Origin: CBDBZL01 sp031399025
GTDB lineage: Bacteria > Pseudomonadota > Alphaproteobacteria > Sphingomonadales > Sphingomonadaceae
NCBI GenBank assembly: GCA_031399025.1
Contig: JANNOJ010000015.1
Coordinates: 1-64,000, forward strand
Direction: 5' to 3'
DNA length: 64,000 nucleotides
The stretch's first letter is position 1; every line of letters starts with the position of its first letter. A model generated the notes under the pieces. The model worked only from the letters and a program-made list of their open reading frames with translations, did no database searches and was not told the DNA's origin. Both the position numbers and the translations under genes were made by a program. Of this stretch, positions 7,302 through 15,860 are shown piece by piece.

Positions 7302-9928
7302 CAGGTGACGATGTTGACCAGCCGGTCGGGCACCACGATCACCTTGCGCACCGGCGCGCCGGCGAGCGAGCGGCGCACGTTCTCGCTGGCCAGGGCCAGG
7401 GCTTCGAGCGCTTCCTGGCCGGAACCCCTGGGAACGGTGAGCGTGTCGCGCAGCTTGCCCTTGTGCTGGACGGCGATGGTGACCTCGTCGGCCACCAGCA
7501 ACGCGGGGTCGATTGGCGGCCAGGCGGCGTCGGCGATGAGGCCCGCGTCGCCGGTCGCCGCCCAGGCCTCCTCGGCCAGGTGCGGCATCATCGGCGCCAC
7601 GAGCAGCATCAGGGTGCGGATCGCGGTGGAGCGCGTGGCGGACGGCGCGGCCTTCTCGGCGGCCGAGACGAGCTCGTAGATGCGGGCGACCGCGCGGTTG
7701 AAGGCCAACGCCTCGATGTCCGCGCCCACCGCGGCGATGGCCTGGTGGGTCTTGCGGGCCAGCGCGCGATCCTCGCCGGTGGCGACCGGATCGAAGGTGC
7801 CGAACAGCCGCCACAGCCGCTGGACGAACCGCGCGCAGCCCTCGATGCCGCTGGCCGACCACGGCAGGTCGCGCTCGGGCGGGCTGTCCGACAGCATGAA
7901 CCAGCGCACCGCATCGGCGCCGTAGCGCGCGACGATGTCCTCGGGGTCGACCACGTTCTTCTTCGACTTGGACATTTTGGTGACGGGACCGACCCAGATT
8001 TGATCACCAGTCTTGACAGAGTAGGCTCGGTTCTCTTCACGTCTCACTTCTTCAGGACTGAAGTAGATCCGGCGAGTAACTGCTTTTGAGCCTAAGTATG
8101 TTAGATCACCCTCATGGACTATACGATCGTCAGCCATAAAAACGCCCGGTGATACAACCTCATCAACGAAGTAGGTCTCGTGCGTCACCATGCCTTGCGT
8201 GAACAGGCTGGCGAAGGGCTCGGCCACGTCGAGCTTGCCGATGTGCGCCAGCGCCCGGGTCCAGAAGCGGGCGTAGAGCAGGTGCAGGATCGCGTGCTCG
8301 ATGCCGCCGATATATTGCGCCACCGGCATCCAGGCGGCCACTTCCGCGGGGTCGAACGGCTTGTCGGCGGGCTGGCTGGCGAAGCGCAGGAAGTACCAGC
8401 TCGAGTTCACGAAGGTGTCGAGCGTGTCGGTCTCGCGCACCGCCGCGCCGCCGCAGGACGGGCAGGCCACGTGCTTCCAGGTCGGGTGGCGTTCGAGCGG
8501 ATTGCCGGGGGTGGCGAAATCGACATCCTCCGGGAGGACGACCGGCAGCTGCTCGCGCGGCACCGAGACCACGCCGCAGGCGGCGCAATGGATGAAGGGG
8601 ATCGGCGTACCCCAGTAGCGCTGGCGCGAGACGCCCCAGTCGCGCAGCCGCCAGACCGTGCGCCCCTCGCCCCAGCCCTCGGCCTCGGCGCGGCCGATCA
8701 CCGCCTGCTTGGCGCTCGCCACGTCCAGGCCGTCGAGGAAGGCGGAGTTCACCAGCACGCCCTCGCCGGTGAACGCCTCGGTGAGCGGCGCACCGGCCGC
8801 TTGGGCGGTGGGCGCGACCACGCGGGGGATCGGCAAGGCGTACTTGGTGGCGAAGTCGTAATCGCGGCTGTCGTGGCCGGGCACCGCCATCACCGCGCCG
8901 GTGCCGTAGTCCATCAGCACGAAATTGGCGATGTAGACCGGCAGCGGGGCGCCGGTGAAGGGATGCGCGGCGGTGAGGCCGGTGGCGTGGCCCAGCTTCT
9001 CCGCCGTCTCCAGCTCGGCGGCGGTGGTGCCGCCGGCGCGGCAGCGCGCGATGAAGGCGGCGGCCGCCGGATCGCTCGCCGCAACCGCCTGCGCCACCGG
9101 GTGTTCGGCCGCCACGGCCACGAAGCTGGCGCCGAAGACGGTGTCGGGCCGGGTGGTGTAGACCGGCAGGCGCTCGCCGTTCGACAGGGCGAAGCTGAAC
9201 TCGAGACCCTGGCTCTTGCCGATCCAGTTCTCCTGCATCAGCCGCACCTTTTGCGGCCAATGCTCCAGCCCCGCCAGCCCGGCCAGCAGCTCGTCGGCGA
9301 AGGCGGTGATTTTGAGGAACCACTGGTCGAGCCGGCGCTTCTCCACCACCGCGCCCGAGCGCCAGCCGCGCCCGTCGACGACCTGCTCGTTGGCGAGCAC
9401 GGTCAGGTCGACCGGATCCCAGTTCACCGCGCTCTCGCGCCGATAGACCAGGCCGGCATCGTAGAGGTCGAGGAACAGCGCCTGCTCGTGGCCATAGTAC
9501 GAGGGATCGCAGGTGGCGAATTCGCGGCTCCAGTCGAGCGCCAGGCCCAATTGTCGCAGCTGGCGCTTCATGGTGGCGATGTTGGCGTAGGTCCACCCCG
9601 CGGGGTGGACGCCCTGTTCCATCGCCGCGTTCTCGGCCGGCATGCCGAAGGCGTCCCAGCCCATCGGGTGCAGCACCTCGTCGCCCTGCATCCGCCGGTA
9701 GCGCGCCAGCACGTCGCCCATGGTGTAATTGCGCACATGGCCGATGTGGATGCGCCCCGATGGGTAGGGGAACATCTCGAGCACGAAGCTCTTGCGTCGG
9801 TTGCTGCTGGTGTCGGCCACGAAGCTGCGCGCCTCATCCCAGGCCCGCTGCCAGCGCGCCTCGGCGGCGCCGGGGTCGAAGCGGGTTACCGCGCGGTCGG
9901 CGGTTGGAACGCCCGGTTGCTCGTTCAT
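7301..9928 (-). CDS. leuS: Leucyl-tRNA synthetase
   Basis: 875 aa, class Ia aminoacyl-tRNA synthetase charging tRNA-Leu. The ATP site shows the HIGH variant in SGRIHIGHVRNY (about residues 55-60) and KMSKS in VTKMSKSKKN (about 652-656); the CP1 editing domain lies between. It is intact and of normal length. Residues of roughly 588-649, just before KMSKS, are encoded by a patch with much lower GC (about 49% by hand count over 7981-8160) than the rest of the gene, and the encoded segment looks longer than in homologues I recall. It is preceded by the DUF3576 lipoprotein gene and overlaps lptE. Confidence 0.95.
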   Translation of the reverse strand: MNEQPGVPTADRAVTRFDPGAAEARWQRAWDEARSFVADTSSNRRKSFVLEMFPYPSGRIHIGHVRNYTMGDVLARYRRMQGDEVLHPMGWDAFGMPAENAAMEQGVHPAGWTYANIATMKRQLRQLGLALDWSREFATCDPSYYGHEQALFLDLYDAGLVYRRESAVNWDPVDLTVLANEQVVDGRGWRSGAVVEKRRLDQWFLKITAFADELLAGLAGLEHWPQKVRLMQENWIGKSQGLEFSFALSNGERLPVYTTRPDTVFGASFVAVAAEHPVAQAVAASDPAAAAFIARCRAGGTTAAELETAEKLGHATGLTAAHPFTGAPLPVYIANFVLMDYGTGAVMAVPGHDSRDYDFATKYALPIPRVVAPTAQAAGAPLTEAFTGEGVLVNSAFLDGLDVASAKQAVIGRAEAEGWGEGRTVWRLRDWGVSRQRYWGTPIPFIHCAACGVVSVPREQLPVVLPEDVDFATPGNPLERHPTWKHVACPSCGGAAVRETDTLDTFVNSSWYFLRFASQPADKPFDPAEVAAWMPVAQYIGGIEHAILHLLYARFWTRALAHIGKLDVAEPFASLFTQGMVTHETYFVDEVVSPGVFMADDRIVHEGDLTYLGSKAVTRRIYFSPEEVRREENRAYSVKTGDQIWVGPVTKMSKSKKNVVDPEDIVARYGADAVRWFMLSDSPPERDLPWSASGIEGCARFVQRLWRLFGTFDPVATGEDRALARKTHQAIAAVGADIEALAFNRAVARIYELVSAAEKAAPSATRSTAIRTLMLLVAPMMPHLAEEAWAATGDAGLIADAAWPPIDPALLVADEVTIAVQHKGKLRDTLTVPRGSGQEALEALALASENVRRSLAGAPVRKVIVVPDRLVNIVT

Positions 9929-9959
9929 GCCCGCGCGCCCCGCCGCATCGGCAGGCCGT

Positions 9960-10436
9960 TCAGCCGATCGCCGCGCGGCGCAGGTCGCGCGCCTTGGTGA
10001 GAATGATGTCCTCCAGCCGCTGCACGGTAGTGGCCTGCACCGGCGCCTCGACCCAGCTGCCCGCCTGCATCACCTGGCGGCTGGCGGCGACGCGCAGGGC
10101 ATCGGCGCGCAGGTCCTGATCGAGGATCAGCACCGAGATCTTGACCCGCTCGCCCGGCTGATCGGGATTGGCGTACCAGTCGGTGACGATGACCCCGCCG
10201 GCGCTGTCGGCCTGGCTCAGCGGCATGAAGGAAAGCGTCTCCAGGCTGGCGCGCCACAGGTAGGAATTAACCCCGATCTGGGTCACCAGCGAGGCGGCGA
10301 GATCGGCCTCGGGGCGCTCGTCGCCGCCGCCGCAGGCCGCAAGCGCCAGGCAGCAGGCGCCGAGCAGCGCCGCGCAACGGGGCCGGCGCGTGGCGGCCGC
10401 GGGAGAGGGGGCGGGAGCGATCGGGGATGCCATCAA
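9960..10436 (-). CDS. DUF3576 domain lipoprotein
   Basis: 158 aa. The signal peptide ends in LALAAC (lipidated Cys about 35), then GGGDERPEAD. The mature domain shows the DUF3576 pattern: GVNSYLWRASLETL, GGVIVTDWY, RVKISVLILDQ and a final helix of the form TRxLRRxAIG. DUF3576 proteins are alphaproteobacterial and usually stand directly upstream of leuS, as here (31 nt). The function is unknown; the position with lptE suggests an envelope role (inference). Starts at 10436 and 10433 are equivalent. Confidence 0.82.
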   Translation of the reverse strand: MMASPIAPAPSPAAATRRPRCAALLGACCLALAACGGGDERPEADLAASLVTQIGVNSYLWRASLETLSFMPLSQADSAGGVIVTDWYANPDQPGERVKISVLILDQDLRADALRVAASRQVMQAGSWVEAPVQATTVQRLEDIILTKARDLRRAAIG

Positions 10437-10670
10437 CGAATCCTGGTTCCATGCAAACGGGCGCGATCGGGCGGGCCGGGCAGCCGCCGCGCTGCGCCTC
10501 TATAGCCCTGTGCGCCAAGGCGGCAAGGCGGGAGCGTCGCGGCGGTGAAAGCGCCCGCGCTGTGAACGCCCGCTTAATTGGGCGGCAAGCGGGCACAAGG
10601 TTGGGACTGGATCGGGTGACCGGCGGCTGCGCCAACGACTGCTACCCCGCCGGGGGGTTGGGAAGGCCGA

Positions 10671-10808
10671 GGCAGCACTGGCGCGCAAAGGCCCGACTGG
10701 CGCGCAAAGGCCCGGCAGCGAGGTGCGGCCGGCGCCGACCGCAAGTTGCAGCCGGACGGCGACCGCTTCCTCATCGATCTCGACCGGGGGATCCGGGTGG
10801 AGCGCTGA
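10671..10808 (+). pseudogene. C-terminal coding remnant, frameshifted by a 19-bp duplication
   Basis: The frame ending at TGA 10806-10808 encodes GADRKLQPDGDRFLIDLDRG followed by IRVER, a balanced, protein-like tail. Upstream, the peptide QHWRAKAR is read in one frame, then repeated as DWRAKARQ in the frame of the tail, because 19 bp are duplicated (10677-10695 and 10696-10714). Removing one copy would join the two frames. No start codon or family is recognised, so the original gene is unknown. Confidence 0.35.
10677..10714. repeat. 19-bp perfect tandem duplication
   Basis: The unit, which begins ACTGGCGCGC and ends AAAGGCCCG, occurs twice without interruption at 10677-10695 and 10696-10714. 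Nineteen is not a multiple of three, so it shifts the reading frame of the remnant that contains it. Confidence 0.9.
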
Positions 10809-11023
10809 CCGGGTGGCGCGGATCGGGATGCGGCCGGGACCTTATCGCTGCTCCCGCGTGGAGCCTACCTGCTGTGCGATCGTGGGTCAGCCATTCACGA
10901 TGGCGCGCCGCTGCATTGCTCTGCAGCAGCGCCGCAGGTAAAGGCGGGATCAGGGAGGATCGTGTCAGGAGGCGTGCGCCCATCCTGTCCACGTTCTTGG
11001 CGCCGAAGGGGGGGCGATCCTGA

Positions 11024-12571
11024 ATGCAAGCGACCGCTCCGATCGCCAGCCAGGGCTTCGAGGGGGCTTCGCCGGACCCGACCGGCTGGGATGTGGGACC
11101 CGCATCGCGCCCCTCGGGAGCCCGCCGGGAGCCCGCGGACATCGCGCCGGGGATAGCGCTGGCGCTGCTGGCCCTCGCCCTGGCCGTCGCCACCGGGCTG
11201 CGGTTCTATGGGGCCGGCGACCAGCTCTGGTATGACGAGATCCGCACCCTGGTAGGCTCCGTGCGCGAACCGTTCGCGACCATCCTGACCCATTTCCCGT
11301 CGAACAACGATCATGTCCTCTATTCGCTGCTGGCGCATGCCACCATCGCGCTGGGCGGCGAGTCGCCCTTTACGGTGCGTTTGCCCGCGGTGCTCCTGGG
11401 GATCGTCTCGGTCGCGCTGATCTACCTGGTCGGGCGCCGCATTGCGAGCCGGTTCGAGGCGCTCGCCGCGGCGATCCTGGCGAGCGTTGCTGCACACCAT
11501 GTCTGGTTCTCGCAGAACGCCCGGGGCTACACGCTGATTCTGGTGCTCACCCTGCTCGCACTCGGGCTGCTGCTCGACGGGCTGCAGAAGCGCTCGTACC
11601 GGGCCTGGCTGCTGTTCGCCGTGGCAAGCGCGCTCGCCGCCTACACGCACCTGACCATGGTCCTGGCGACCGTGGGCCAGGCGCTGGCGCTGGCGGTCTG
11701 CATGATCGCGACCCGCCGGTTCTCGATCGAGGAAGCCAAGGGGCCGGCGCTCGGGTTCATCGGCGCCGCCATCCTGACATTGGTGCTGTATGCGCCGATG
11801 CTGGGGGACATCGCCACCTTCTTCCAGGATACCTCCGAAGGGCACAAGGCGGCCTCGCCGGTGTGGGCGATCATCGAATTGCTCCGCAACCTCAGCCTCG
11901 GCGCGCAGGGTGCGGGCATCCTGATCGTCGGTGGGGCGATCTTCCTGGTCGGCCTGGTCAGTTACTGGCGGCAGGCGCCGCTCATCCCCCTGCTGTTCTT
12001 CCTGCCGCCGCTGGTCGTCTATCTCACCGCCGTGCTGCTCGACCGCCCGACATTCCCGCGGTTCTTCTTCTTCGTCGCCGGGTTCCTGCTGCTGGTCGGG
12101 ATCCGCGGGGTGTTCGAGATCAACCGCTTCGCGCTGGCGCGGCTGGGTTCGGGCTGGCTGGCGTGGGAAAAGCCCGTGCAATGGGCGGCGGTGGCGGCGA
12201 TGGCCGGGGTGCTGGTGCTCGACCTCAGCCGGACATACGGCCGGCCCAAGATGGATTACGCCGGCGCGCTCGCCTACGTCGAGCGCCAGCAGCACCCCGG
12301 CGATAGGGTCGCGGCGGCCGGCATCGGCGCCGATTACGTGTACAACATCTATCATCGGCGCGGCTGGGCGTCGGTGAACAGCCTTGCGGAGCTGACCGCG
12401 CTGCGCCGGCAAACCGACGTCATCGTCGTGCGGACGTTCGAGCGCTCCATGGCCAGCGGCAATGCGGCCCTGCTCGCCTCGATCAGGGGATCGTGTACCC
12501 TGTTATACATCGCCGAAGGGACGCTCGCGGACGGCGACCTGTTCGTCTCGCGCTGCGCGCGCCAGGCATGA
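11024..12571 (+). CDS. ArnT/PMT-like membrane glycosyltransferase (GT39-type)
   Basis: 515 aa, about 10-12 membrane segments after a 45-residue N-terminus. The first periplasmic loop has the acidic motif LWYDEIRT, equivalent to the catalytic DE region of GT-C enzymes, and FTVRLPAVLLGIVSVALIY-type helices follow. The family uses polyprenyl-phosphate-linked sugars to modify lipid A, proteins or polymers on the outer face of the inner membrane; donor and acceptor are unknown here. GATCCTGA precedes ATG 11024. The stop overlaps the start of the next gene (ATGA), so the two are probably made together. Confidence 0.75.
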   Translation: MQATAPIASQGFEGASPDPTGWDVGPASRPSGARREPADIAPGIALALLALALAVATGLRFYGAGDQLWYDEIRTLVGSVREPFATILTHFPSNNDHVLYSLLAHATIALGGESPFTVRLPAVLLGIVSVALIYLVGRRIASRFEALAAAILASVAAHHVWFSQNARGYTLILVLTLLALGLLLDGLQKRSYRAWLLFAVASALAAYTHLTMVLATVGQALALAVCMIATRRFSIEEAKGPALGFIGAAILTLVLYAPMLGDIATFFQDTSEGHKAASPVWAIIELLRNLSLGAQGAGILIVGGAIFLVGLVSYWRQAPLIPLLFFLPPLVVYLTAVLLDRPTFPRFFFFVAGFLLLVGIRGVFEINRFALARLGSGWLAWEKPVQWAAVAAMAGVLVLDLSRTYGRPKMDYAGALAYVERQQHPGDRVAAAGIGADYVYNIYHRRGWASVNSLAELTALRRQTDVIVVRTFERSMASGNAALLASIRGSCTLLYIAEGTLADGDLFVSRCARQA

Positions 12572-13641
12572 ACCGCCTGGACATGGATGGGGCAGCGGCG
12601 ATGCCGGTCGCTCGCTGGCTGCGCCTGGCCGGGCGGCTGCTGACGGCCATGGCCCTGATCGTGCTCGCGGTCGCCTATGCGGCGATGAGCTGGGAGCACG
12701 GCACGCTTTGGCTGTGGCAGGTCGTCGTGCACGAGGATGGCCGCCGGACCTTCGCCCAGACGCTGTTCTACTTCGAGCACGCCACCCGCGAGCTGCCGCT
12801 CGACCTGCTGCTGGGTCTGGCGGTGGGAGCGGGGGCAGCCGCTGCGCTGGGCCGCGCCGCCGATGCTGGGGAAGCAGAGAGCGGGCAGCGCCGGCCGCTC
12901 GGGTTGCTCTTCGCGCTCCTGGCTTGCATCCTGCTCATGATCGGCGCCACCGCCTGGCAGCTCGGCGCGGACGCGGTGGGGGACAACCTGCTCCAGTACC
13001 ACACGCGCGCCGGCGCGCCGCTCGTCTGGGGCGCACATTGGCGCTATCACCTGCTCGAGCGCGGGCCGCTGATCCTGCTGGCGCTTGGCCTGTCGTCGGC
13101 CCTGGTCGCCTTGCGCCGGAGTAAACCGGAGCCCAGGGCCGAGATCGCGGGATGGACCGTCCTCGCCATGTTCCTGGGCCTTACCGCGCTGTTCACCCCC
13201 GACCTGGCGGCCCTGGCCGAGCCCTTCACCGATCCGCGCTTCCTCGGCCACCAGATCCGCGAGAGCTTCACGCATGGGCTGGTGACGCTGCCGCTGGCGC
13301 TGGGCCTGGTGCTGGCGCGATGGCGCGGCGGGGCGGAGTTCGGGGTCCGCCAAGCCCCGCGGTTGGCCTGGTCGCTGGGCGCCGTCGGCCTGGCGCTCGG
13401 GCTGATCGCCTATGTGCTGGTCGCCGCGATTGCCGCCGACGCTGCCGCGCAGGGCCAGAGCGAGAGCCTGACCACGTTGCTGGCGCCGCATTTCTTCGAG
13501 CACGGCTTCACCTACCTCGTCACCCCGCTGACCGCAGTGCTGGTGTTCGAAGCGATGCGCGCCTGGACGGTGCCCGCCGATCCGAGCCATGTTCCCCGCA
13601 CCACGGTGCCGGCTTCCGGGAGTTCCGCCGCCCGCGATTGA
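12568..13641 (+). CDS. Hypothetical multi-pass membrane protein
   Basis: 357 aa from ATG 12568, which overlaps the TGA of the glycosyltransferase gene. About seven hydrophobic helices can be seen (for example LLTAMALIVLAVAYAAM, LGLLFALLACILLMIGA and LAWSLGAVGLALGLIAYVL), separated by loops rich in His, Glu and Arg such as LFYFEHATRELPLD and APHFFEHGFTY. Four such loops carry a F/Y-x-x-E-H or YHLLERG element. No family is recognised. Translational coupling suggests it works with the GT39-like enzyme. Confidence 0.6.
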   Translation: MNRLDMDGAAAMPVARWLRLAGRLLTAMALIVLAVAYAAMSWEHGTLWLWQVVVHEDGRRTFAQTLFYFEHATRELPLDLLLGLAVGAGAAAALGRAADAGEAESGQRRPLGLLFALLACILLMIGATAWQLGADAVGDNLLQYHTRAGAPLVWGAHWRYHLLERGPLILLALGLSSALVALRRSKPEPRAEIAGWTVLAMFLGLTALFTPDLAALAEPFTDPRFLGHQIRESFTHGLVTLPLALGLVLARWRGGAEFGVRQAPRLAWSLGAVGLALGLIAYVLVAAIAADAAAQGQSESLTTLLAPHFFEHGFTYLVTPLTAVLVFEAMRAWTVPADPSHVPRTTVPASGSSAARD

Positions 13642-13663
13642 CGCGGCCCCGCCGAGCGAGGCC

Positions 13664-14890
13664 CTACGCCCACCCGCGCTCGAGAAAGCGGGCGGCGCAG
13701 GCGGCAAGGAAAGCAGCGCCCTTGGGGAGCACGCTCTCGTCCACGATCATGCGGCTGGAATGGATCGCGGGCGCGCTGCGCCACTCGGCCCCGGCGGGCG
13801 CCACGCCCAGGAAGAACATCGCTCCCGGCACCTTCTCCAGCACGTAGGAGAAGTCTTCCGCGCCCATCAGCGGATGCGCCAGCGTGCGCCAGGCGCCTTC
13901 GCCGTGAGGGTCGATCGCCTCGGCCATCCCGATCGCGACCTGTTCGCCCAGCGCCACGGCGCGCGGATCGTTACGCGTGACGGGAAAGCCGTCGACGAAG
14001 CTCACCTGCGCCTCGCAGCCATGCGCACGGGCGGTGTGCACTGCCACTTCCTCGATCGCCGCGCGGATCGCGGCGCGGCGCGCGGACGAGAGCGTGCGGA
14101 TGGTGCCGCGCAGCCGCACGGCGTCGGGGATGATGTTGTGGGCGCTGCCCGCGTCGAGCCGGGTGATGGTGACCACGCAGGCCTCGCCCGCGTCGAACCG
14201 GCGGGTGACCATCGCCTGCAGCGCCAGCACCAGCTGCGCGGCGGCGGGGATGGGATCGCGGGTATCGTGCGGCATCGAGGCGTGGCCGCCGCGCCCGGTA
14301 ACGGTGATGTCGAGCGCATCGGCCGCCGCCAGCATGGCCCCGGCGCGGCCGATCACCTGGCCGTGCGGCTGGTTGGGCATGATGTGGAGCGCGAAGGCGG
14401 CGGCCGGCAGCGGCCCATGGTCCCCTCCCCCCAGCAGGCCGTCGGCCAGCATGTGGCGCGCGCCGTGGAAACCTTCCTCGCCCGGCTGGAACATGAAGCG
14501 CACCTCGCCCGCCAGCTCGGCGCGGCGTTCGGCCAGGATCCGCGCGGCGCCCGCCAGCATGGCGGTGTGGGTATCGTGCCCGCAGGCATGCATGCGGCCG
14601 GGCAGGGTGGAGGCGAAGGCGAGCCCGGTGTGCTCGTCCATCGGCAGCGCGTCCATGTCGCCGCGCAGCAGCACGCTGCGACCGGGCGCCCCCCCTGCCA
14701 GCGTGGCCACCGCACCTGTGCACGAGGTGCCCCGGCGCCAGGTGAGCGGCAGGTCGGCGAGTTCCTGCCGGACCTTGGCGAGGGTCTGCGGCGTCTCGAG
14801 CCCCAGTTCCGGTTCGGCGTGGATGGCCCGGCGCAAGGCGACGATCCGCGGCTCGATCAAGCGGGCCGCCTCGAGGAGTGCGCTCACCAT
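13664..14890 (-). CDS. M20 family amidohydrolase (HipO/AbgB/IAA-amino acid hydrolase type)
   Basis: 408 aa. Cleaves N-acylated amino acids or related amides with a two-metal centre. The motif HACGHDTHTAML holds the metal-binding Cys/His typical of the M20D subgroup, PGEEGFHGARHM carries the catalytic Glu pair, and GAEDFSYVLE gives the last metal ligand. The bacterial exopeptidase dimerisation domain lies in the middle. No signal peptide is evident, so it is cytosolic. It is convergent with the upstream membrane gene. The substrate cannot be told. Confidence 0.88.
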   Translation of the reverse strand: MVSALLEAARLIEPRIVALRRAIHAEPELGLETPQTLAKVRQELADLPLTWRRGTSCTGAVATLAGGAPGRSVLLRGDMDALPMDEHTGLAFASTLPGRMHACGHDTHTAMLAGAARILAERRAELAGEVRFMFQPGEEGFHGARHMLADGLLGGGDHGPLPAAAFALHIMPNQPHGQVIGRAGAMLAAADALDITVTGRGGHASMPHDTRDPIPAAAQLVLALQAMVTRRFDAGEACVVTITRLDAGSAHNIIPDAVRLRGTIRTLSSARRAAIRAAIEEVAVHTARAHGCEAQVSFVDGFPVTRNDPRAVALGEQVAIGMAEAIDPHGEGAWRTLAHPLMGAEDFSYVLEKVPGAMFFLGVAPAGAEWRSAPAIHSSRMIVDESVLPKGAAFLAACAARFLERGWA

Positions 14891-14990
14891 GCTGCGGGCA
14901 TCCTATTCATGGCCGGGCCTACCCATGCCGTGGTGTTTGCCTGATCGTCCGGCCCGGGTAAAGGATGCTGCAGCGGCGCTTGCCGCCACG

Positions 14991-15497
14991 CTAGAGGTAG
15001 CGCATCCGGATGGCGACAGTGGTCACTCCTTCGCTGACCTCAAACGCAGTGCGGGTGTGGCTCGGTCGCCCGAGGTTGAGCACATTGATGCTGGGGTTGT
15101 TCGACATGCCCCCGCCGTCGACGAACAGGTCGGTTTCGTTGTTGGCGTTGGCGTCGTGGCGGATGGCGATGGCGTAGCTGCCGGCCCGCGGCACGGGCAT
15201 GCAGAAGGTCATGTCGCCCTTCTGCGCCAGCGTCTCCACCCGGTACATCCAGCGGTCGCGCTCCAGCCAGTCGGCGCGGGTGGCGCGGTAGAGGTGCACC
15301 CTGACCTCGCCGGTGCTCGACTTGATGCCGGAGACGTTGATCCGCACGGCCGGGCCCGCTCCGCTGCACAGGGTGAGGTCATTGGCGATCTTCTGAGCAT
15401 ATTGCGCCCGCGCGGGCACGGCCAGGGCGATGGCCGACAGGCCGAGGGCCAGCGCGGCAAACCCGCTGGCGGCGATCCGGTACATGCGCGACGTCAT
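14991..15497 (-). CDS. DUF2141 domain secreted protein
   Basis: 168 aa from ATG 15497 (MTSRMYRIAAS), with a Sec signal peptide ending near PARAQ. The mature part matches DUF2141: RINVSGIKSSTGEVRVHLY, MTFCMPVPRAGSYAIAIRHD, NNETDLFVDGGGMSNNP. It is a periplasmic or outer-membrane-associated immunoglobulin-like beta-sandwich of unknown role. Here it contains two cysteines that could pair. The frame is open upstream to 15671, but that part is a low-complexity reading of the repeat region and is not used. Confidence 0.75.
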   Translation of the reverse strand: MTSRMYRIAASGFAALALGLSAIALAVPARAQYAQKIANDLTLCSGAGPAVRINVSGIKSSTGEVRVHLYRATRADWLERDRWMYRVETLAQKGDMTFCMPVPRAGSYAIAIRHDANANNETDLFVDGGGMSNNPSINVLNLGRPSHTRTAFEVSEGVTTVAIRMRYL

Positions 15498-15679
15498 GGG
15501 CAAGTGTCTCTCGGTAGCGGGGAAGCGGTGCGCGCCGCCTGGTCGACCCGGGCGGCCGGCGCGGCTGGTCGCAGCTTCCCTGGTGATTTCCGGCTCCATC
15601 GGTGGCCGGAGGCGACTGAACCTCGGCTTAAACTCGCGGGGCCATGTGGGGGTTCGCGACCGGGCTGCCAAGCCCCTCC

Positions 15680-15766
15680 GGTCGAACCCGCCGGCCGCGC
15701 CCGACGGTCGAGCTCGCCGACCGAGCCCGACGGTCGAACCCGAAGGCCGAGCTCGCCGACCGAGCC
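15680..15766. repeat. Cluster of short direct repeats in the DUF2141-rpe intergenic region
   Basis: In the 363-bp gap 15498-15860 the 19-mer CGAGCTCGCCGACCGAGCC occurs at 15709-15727 and 15748-15766 (39 bp apart). CGACGGTCGA occurs at 15702-15711 and 15728-15737, and GGTCGAACCCG at 15680-15690 and 15732-15742. All share a TCGA/CCGA core. No gene is supported in the rest of the gap, which must contain the promoters of both divergent genes. Confidence 0.75.
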
Positions 15767-15860
15767 ACTCGATCGAGCCCCCCGCCGCGGTGCCCTGTGG
15801 GGAAAAGACGCGGGCGCGCTTGTCCCCCTATCCGGACCCGCCTATCGCCCAGCGGCGGCC

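Larger units (their letters stand above)
10437..11023. other. 587-bp intergenic region with a decayed coding fragment
   Basis: No intact gene is seen between the divergent DUF3576 lipoprotein and the GT39-like gene. It holds a short remnant reading frame ending at the TGA 10806-10808 and a 19-bp tandem duplication (described separately). The last 200 bp contain no recognisable feature except the upstream sequence of the glycosyltransferase. Confidence 0.5.

Noticed and set aside
5757..10000. Long plus-strand frames opposite holA, lptE and leuS
   Set aside because: They mirror the third-position GC of well-identified minus-strand genes and contain no recognisable domain.
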